From an uncultured Eubacteriales bacterium (lineage in GTDB: Bacteria > Bacillota > Clostridia > Oscillospirales > Oscillospiraceae): a stretch of 46,307 nt of DNA. This document shows, piece by piece, positions 39,157 through 46,307 of the stretch (position 1 is its first letter; every line of letters starts with the position of its first letter). Made by a program: the position numbers and the translations under genes. The notes beneath the pieces were generated by a model, which had not been told where the DNA came from, did not search any database, and was given only the letters and a program-made list of their open reading frames with translations. Location: positions 1 to 46,307 of the forward strand of contig URAM01000014.1 of NCBI GenBank assembly GCA_900545815.1. Reading direction: 5' to 3'.

Positions 39157-39579
39157 TCACTCCAAAGTCAAATAGGGCAGCAACCCCTCCAACGTCGCCT
39201 CACCGATGCCCTCCACCTCCAGCAGCTCCTCGTAGGTGCGGAACCGGCCGTGGGCGTCTCGATAGGCCAGGATGGCCTGGGCTTTCTGCTCCCCGATGCC
39301 GGGCAGGTTTTCCAGTTCTGCTTGGGTCGCCCGATTTAGGGAGATGGGCTGGCTGGATTTGCTGTCTGTGCGCTGCTTTGCCTGGGCACGCTGTGCCTGA
39401 CTGCTCACCCGACCGGTGAGCAGAGCGCGGCGGGAGGCGGAGGCGGTGGTCTGGATGCGGCAGCCAGCTGCCGGACTGGTGTGGGACGCCAGCCGGCATC
39501 CTTGCAGCCCAATCAGCACGCACAGCAGCAGGACGCCCAAGCGCAGCAAGGTTTTTCGCTCCAATTTTATGAATTTCAT
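39157..39579 (-). CDS. ComEA-like helix-hairpin-helix protein, membrane- or lipid-anchored
   Basis: The product has 140 residues from the ATG at 39579. A hydrophobic segment (LLRLGVLLLCVLIGLQGC) ends in a lipobox-like LQGC. A Ser/Ala/Gln-rich linker follows. Residues about 80-138 form two helix-hairpin-helix motifs: LNRATQAELENLPGIGEQKA and YEELLEVEGIGEATLEGLLP, as in ComEA, the extracellular DNA receptor of competence. It lacks the SLBB domain of full ComEA. It ends one base before the response regulator ATG. A longer in-frame start (39693) lies upstream of the likely transcription start and is not used. Confidence 0.85.
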   Translation of the reverse strand: MKFIKLERKTLLRLGVLLLCVLIGLQGCRLASHTSPAAGCRIQTTASASRRALLTGRVSSQAQRAQAKQRTDSKSSQPISLNRATQAELENLPGIGEQKAQAILAYRDAHGRFRTYEELLEVEGIGEATLEGLLPYLTLE

Positions 39580-39588
39580 CGTTTTCCG

Positions 39589-39617
39589 TTGCTTCCATGG
39601 GTTGGTTCTGATATAAT
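39589..39617 (+). promoter_or_regulatory. Promoter of the D,D-carboxypeptidase gene
   Basis: The -35 is TTGCTT (39589-39594), the spacer is 17 bases and the -10 is TATAAT (39612-39617). Transcription would start near 39624, about 96 bases before the ATG. Confidence 0.75.
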
Positions 39618-39691
39618 ATTCGGATGGTTTGCATCGCTCCTTCCATCTGTCAGCAGGAGGAGTGGGTGATCCTATCATTGTATTTCCATTC

Positions 39692-39700
39692 ATTATACCA
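39692..39700 (-). promoter_or_regulatory. Extended -10 promoter of the comEA/two-component operon
   Basis: On the minus strand TGGTATAAT (39700-39692) is an extended -10. No clear -35 exists at 17 bases. Transcription would start near 39685, leaving a leader of about 105 bases that overlaps the opposite leader of the carboxypeptidase gene. Confidence 0.6.
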
Positions 39701-39719
39701 TAGATAACAGGGGTTTCCT

Positions 39720-41117
39720 ATGAAAAATAAGCGTATTCTATCCTTTTTCCTCACCATCGTCCTACTGTTCTCCCTGCTGATGCCCCAGGCCTATGCGGCG
39801 TCCGATATTTTGAGCGGCATGAAGGTCAAGGCTAAGGCGGCACTGCTGGTGAACCTGGACACCGACACGGTGCTCTACCAGCAGGACGCGGACAAGAAGA
39901 TCTATCCCGCCAGCATCACCAAGGTCATGACCGCTCTGCTGGTGCTGGACGCTGTGGACAGCGGCAAGCTGTCCCTGGATCAGAAGCTCACCGCCGGCCC
40001 TTCCCTGTGGCAGGGGATCGAGGCGGACACCTCCACTGCGGACATCAAGACCGGCGAAAAGCTCACCGTCCAGGAGCTGCTCAACTGCCTGCTCATTGCC
40101 TCCGCCGGTGAGGCGGCCAACGTGCTGGCCGTGGGGGTCTCCGGCTCCATTGAAGCCTTTGTCAAGGACATGAATCAAAAAGCGGCGGACATCGGCTGCA
40201 TTGGCACCCACTTCACCAACCCCAGCGGGATGCCGGATGAGGATCACTACACCACCTGCAACGACATCTACAAGATGGCCAAGGCGGCCATGGAGTACGA
40301 GGAGTTCCGCAAGATCGTGGCTAAGCCCGATTGCAAGATCCGCAAGACCAACATGAGCGAGGAGCGGTATTATTTCAGCACCAACGGCCTGCTGTCCAAT
40401 ATGCGCTACGCCGGTTACGTCTACAGCAGCTGCATCGGCATCAAGACCGGCTACACCGATGACGCAGGCTACTGCCTGCTCTCTGCCGCCAAGCAGAACG
40501 GGGAGACTTTGGTGGCCGTGGTCATGGGCTGTGATAATCCAGTGGACAAAGCGGGCAACATCAAGCGTCTCCAGTTCTCCGAGAGCAGCCGCCTGCTCCA
40601 GTGGGGCTTTGACAACTTTGAGGAGAAGAACATCCTGGACAGCACCTTCCCCGCCGGGGAAGTGAAGGTCACCTTGTCTAAGGAGGCGGATTACGTCACT
40701 GCCGTGCCGGAAAAGACCATCACGGCGGAGCTGCCTAAGGACGTCAAGATCGAGGACTTTGACATCTCCACCGACTTGTACGAGGAAGTGGAGGCTCCGG
40801 TGAAGAAGGGGGACGAGCTGGGCAAGATGACGGTGAGCCTTGGGGATACCGACTACGGTACCGTCAAGCTGGTGGCCGCCAATGACGTGTCCCAGTCCGC
40901 CTGGCTGGCTCGCAAAGCGGCGCTGTCCAATCTGTTCTCCAAGGTCTGGGTGCGTATCCTGCTCATCGTCCTGGTGGTCTGCGCCATCGCCGTGATCATC
41001 CGCGTCCGCATGGGCGGACGCCGCCGCAGAGCGTATGGCGGAACCAAACGCCACAGCGGCCGTGGCGGCGGATACCGTGGCGGACGGGGGCGAGGACGGC
41101 TGCGGCGGAGACGTTGA
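39720..41117 (+). CDS. D-alanyl-D-alanine carboxypeptidase (low-molecular-weight PBP, peptidase S11)
   Basis: The 465-residue protein has a signal peptide (1-27, ending AYAA), a transpeptidase-fold domain with S65-I-T-K68 and K242-T-G244, a C-terminal beta domain, a membrane helix (VWVRILLIVLVVCAIAVIIRV) and a very basic Arg/Gly tail. It trims the last D-Ala from peptidoglycan stem peptides. The second active-site motif is S128-A-G130 instead of the usual SxN. The C-terminal anchor is a full membrane helix, not an amphipathic one. The ribosome binding site is weak (CAGGGG). Confidence 0.93.
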   Translation: MKNKRILSFFLTIVLLFSLLMPQAYAASDILSGMKVKAKAALLVNLDTDTVLYQQDADKKIYPASITKVMTALLVLDAVDSGKLSLDQKLTAGPSLWQGIEADTSTADIKTGEKLTVQELLNCLLIASAGEAANVLAVGVSGSIEAFVKDMNQKAADIGCIGTHFTNPSGMPDEDHYTTCNDIYKMAKAAMEYEEFRKIVAKPDCKIRKTNMSEERYYFSTNGLLSNMRYAGYVYSSCIGIKTGYTDDAGYCLLSAAKQNGETLVAVVMGCDNPVDKAGNIKRLQFSESSRLLQWGFDNFEEKNILDSTFPAGEVKVTLSKEADYVTAVPEKTITAELPKDVKIEDFDISTDLYEEVEAPVKKGDELGKMTVSLGDTDYGTVKLVAANDVSQSAWLARKAALSNLFSKVWVRILLIVLVVCAIAVIIRVRMGGRRRRAYGGTKRHSGRGGGYRGGRGRGRLRRRR

Positions 41118-41143
41118 GTAATCTGCGCAATATAGACGAAAAC

Positions 41144-41178
41144 AAAACTGCCTGCACTACAAGTGCAGGCAGTTTTTT
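41144..41178 (+). terminator. Terminator of the carboxypeptidase gene
   Basis: AAAACTGCCTGCAC (41144-41157) and GTGCAGGCAGTTTT (41163-41176) form a perfect stem, followed by T to 41178. Confidence 0.9.
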
Positions 41179-41376
41179 GTGATGGAGCTGGGGGAAATGT
41201 GCCCATTCTGTGTTGGAGAAAAGGGGGGATACAGCCAACGGCGTGTCCAATAAATTGAGGTCGGGCTCGTCCAGAGCGAAACCAGGGTTTGCGTTCCAGA
41301 CCGGACAGGACGACGGGAAAGAAAGAGAGAAAAACAAAAAACGGCAGAAAATCTGCCGCCGGAGGGAAAAAGTACA
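41179..41376. other. Intergenic stretch before the rpoB promoter
   Basis: No gene with a credible ribosome binding site is seen. A small hairpin CGGCAG/CTGCCG (41342-41347, 41353-41358) lies 20 bases before the rpoB promoter. Nothing else is recognisable. Confidence 0.5.
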
Positions 41377-41405
41377 TTGACTTTTCTGCGCAAAAGTAGT
41401 ATAAT
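41377..41405 (+). promoter_or_regulatory. Promoter of rpoBC
   Basis: The -35 is TTGACT (41377-41382), the spacer is 17 bases and the -10 is TATAAT (41400-41405). It leaves a leader of about 175 bases. In the leader, GGGCA..TGCCC (about 41497-41520) with an inner AAGT/ACTT stem could form a hairpin. Confidence 0.88.
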
Positions 41406-41587
41406 AAATCGCTACTACGGATTTTGAAGAAAAACAGTTTACCACTTTTACCGTCTCTTACTTTACCATGTTCCCGCACAAAAGGCAAGAGCAGGGCACT
41501 GGATAAGTGCAAACTTGCCCGTGTGTGTCACAGAGCGGCGGAGCGGTACCTTTGTTACATTTGACGAAAATGGAGGGTGAATCATCA

Positions 41588-45319
<3,732 letters not shown>

Positions 45320-45340
45320 TCAGAGGAGGTAGAATTGAGA

Positions 45341-46307
45341 ATGAGTTGTCCTGATTTTGACGCAATTAAAATCTCCATCGCCTCTCCAGACACCATTCGG
45401 GAATGGTCCTATGGCGAGGTTCTGAAGCCGGAAACCATCAACTACCGCACCCTCAAGCCGGAACGGGACGGCCTGTTCTGTGAGCGCATCTTTGGCCCGA
45501 CCAAGGATTGGGAGTGCCACTGCGGGAAGTATAAAAAAATTCGCTACAAGGGCAAGATCTGCGACCGCTGCGGCGTAGAAGTCACCCGTGCCAAGGTGCG
45601 TCGGGAACGGATGGGTCACATCGAGCTGGCCGCTCCTGTCTCCCACATCTGGTATTTCAAGGGCATCCCCTCCCGGATGGGTACCATCTTGGACATCAGC
45701 CCCAGACTGCTGGAACAGGTCTTGTACTTTGTTTCCTATATCGTCACCGACCCCGGCAGCACCCCGCTGTCCAAGAATCAGATCCTGTCTGAGCGGGAAT
45801 ACCGAGATTATCGTGAAAAATATGAATACGACTTCGACGCCGGTATGGGCGCCGAAGCCGTCCAGAAGCTGCTGGCCGATATCGACCTGGCAGAACTGTC
45901 CGTCTCGCTGCGCAAGAGCCTGGAGGGCGCCAGCGGCCAGAAGAAGATCAAGCTGGTCAAGCGCCTGGAAGTGGTGGACGCCTTCCTCCAGTCCGGCAAC
46001 CGTCCGGAATGGATGATCATCGAAGCGCTCCCCATCATCCCCCCCGAGCTGCGTCCCATGGTGCAGCTGGACGGCGGCCGCTTTGCCACCTCCGACCTGA
46101 ACGACCTCTATCGTCGGGTCATCAACCGCAACAACCGGCTCAAGCACCTGATGAAGCTCAACGCTCCCGACATCATCATCCGCAACGAGAAGCGGATGCT
46201 CCAGGAAGCGGTTGATGCCCTCATCGACAACGGCCGCCGCGGCCGTGCCGTCACCGGCGCCAACAACCGTGCGCTGAAGTCCCTGTCTGATATGCTCAAG
46301 GGCAAGC
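45341..46307 (+). CDS. rpoC: RNA polymerase beta' subunit, N-terminal part (3' end outside window)
   Basis: The frame runs to the right edge, giving 322 visible residues. It starts MSCPDFDAIKISIASPDTIR, followed by SYGEVLKPETINYRTLKPERDGLFC split across the usual conserved block, and the N-terminal zinc site C59-H-C61 ... C74-x2-C77. Later VVDAFLQSGNRPEWMIIEALP and PDLNDLYRRVINRNNRL-type sequence are present. AGGAGGT stands 10 bases before the ATG; an in-frame TTG two codons upstream is less likely. It lies 21 bases after rpoB in the same operon. Confidence 0.97.
   Translation, partial: MSCPDFDAIKISIASPDTIREWSYGEVLKPETINYRTLKPERDGLFCERIFGPTKDWECHCGKYKKIRYKGKICDRCGVEVTRAKVRRERMGHIELAAPVSHIWYFKGIPSRMGTILDISPRLLEQVLYFVSYIVTDPGSTPLSKNQILSEREYRDYREKYEYDFDAGMGAEAVQKLLADIDLAELSVSLRKSLEGASGQKKIKLVKRLEVVDAFLQSGNRPEWMIIEALPIIPPELRPMVQLDGGRFATSDLNDLYRRVINRNNRLKHLMKLNAPDIIIRNEKRMLQEAVDALIDNGRRGRAVTGANNRALKSLSDMLKGK

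Overview
The window looks like the chromosome of an anaerobic, endospore-forming Clostridia bacterium, probably of the Oscillospiraceae / Flavonifractor-Oscillibacter type. The visible support is a complete spoIIAA-spoIIAB-sigF operon, a GerMN protein, a T-box in front of valS, RNase M5, GC-rich codon use with strong AGGAGG ribosome binding sites, and a 4Fe-4S old-yellow-enzyme operon. The family assignment is inference. No insertion sequence, prophage, CRISPR array or rRNA was seen.

Layout. 1-2190: end of holA, overlapping rnmV, and two small conserved unknown proteins. 2249-6764: a riboflavin operon (ribD-ribE-ribBA-ribH plus an orphan winged-helix gene) behind TWO tandem FMN riboswitches. 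The whole leader, aptamer plus expression platform, appears duplicated with a period of about 320 bases. 6981-13122, minus strand: a seven-gene operon read hypB, MIF-type tautomerase, Cys-rich ferredoxin-like protein, hypA, OYE/enoate-reductase-type flavoenzyme, NADP-type SDR, NAD-type SDR. It starts at a promoter carrying a perfect 18-bp C7G7 palindrome. This is the most unusual locus here: nickel-insertion proteins sit inside a reductive redox operon with no hydrogenase or urease gene in view. 13750-14714: tRNA-Ala(GGC) and a lipoprotein. 14908-17865: T-box-controlled valS. 18002-19476: spoIIA operon. 19543-24913: HAD phosphatase, MATE exporter, GH25 lysozyme lipoprotein, DtxR/MntR-type regulator, membrane-anchored alpha/beta hydrolase, and a small unknown protein. 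25364-30317: complete five-gene peptide/nickel-type ABC importer. 30363-35977: EamA transporter, nicotinate phosphoribosyltransferase, RlmA-type rRNA methyltransferase, LtaS-like phosphoglycerol transferase. 36119-39579, minus strand: a tightly packed ComEA-like / response regulator / histidine kinase / GerMN operon. 39720-41117: D,D-carboxypeptidase. 41377 to the right edge: rpoB and the start of rpoC under their own promoter.

How the genes work together. Much is housekeeping: transcription, valyl-tRNA charging, flavin and NAD precursors, cell envelope, early forespore sigma control. Many gene ends share one bidirectional hairpin with a convergent neighbour. The accessory biology is concentrated in 6981-13122. 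There, a tautomerase, a C=C reductase and two alcohol/ketone dehydrogenases with opposite cofactor signatures could form a reductive pathway for an unsaturated ketone or cyclic substrate, with electrons through an Fe-S protein. The role of HypA and HypB in it is unexplained.
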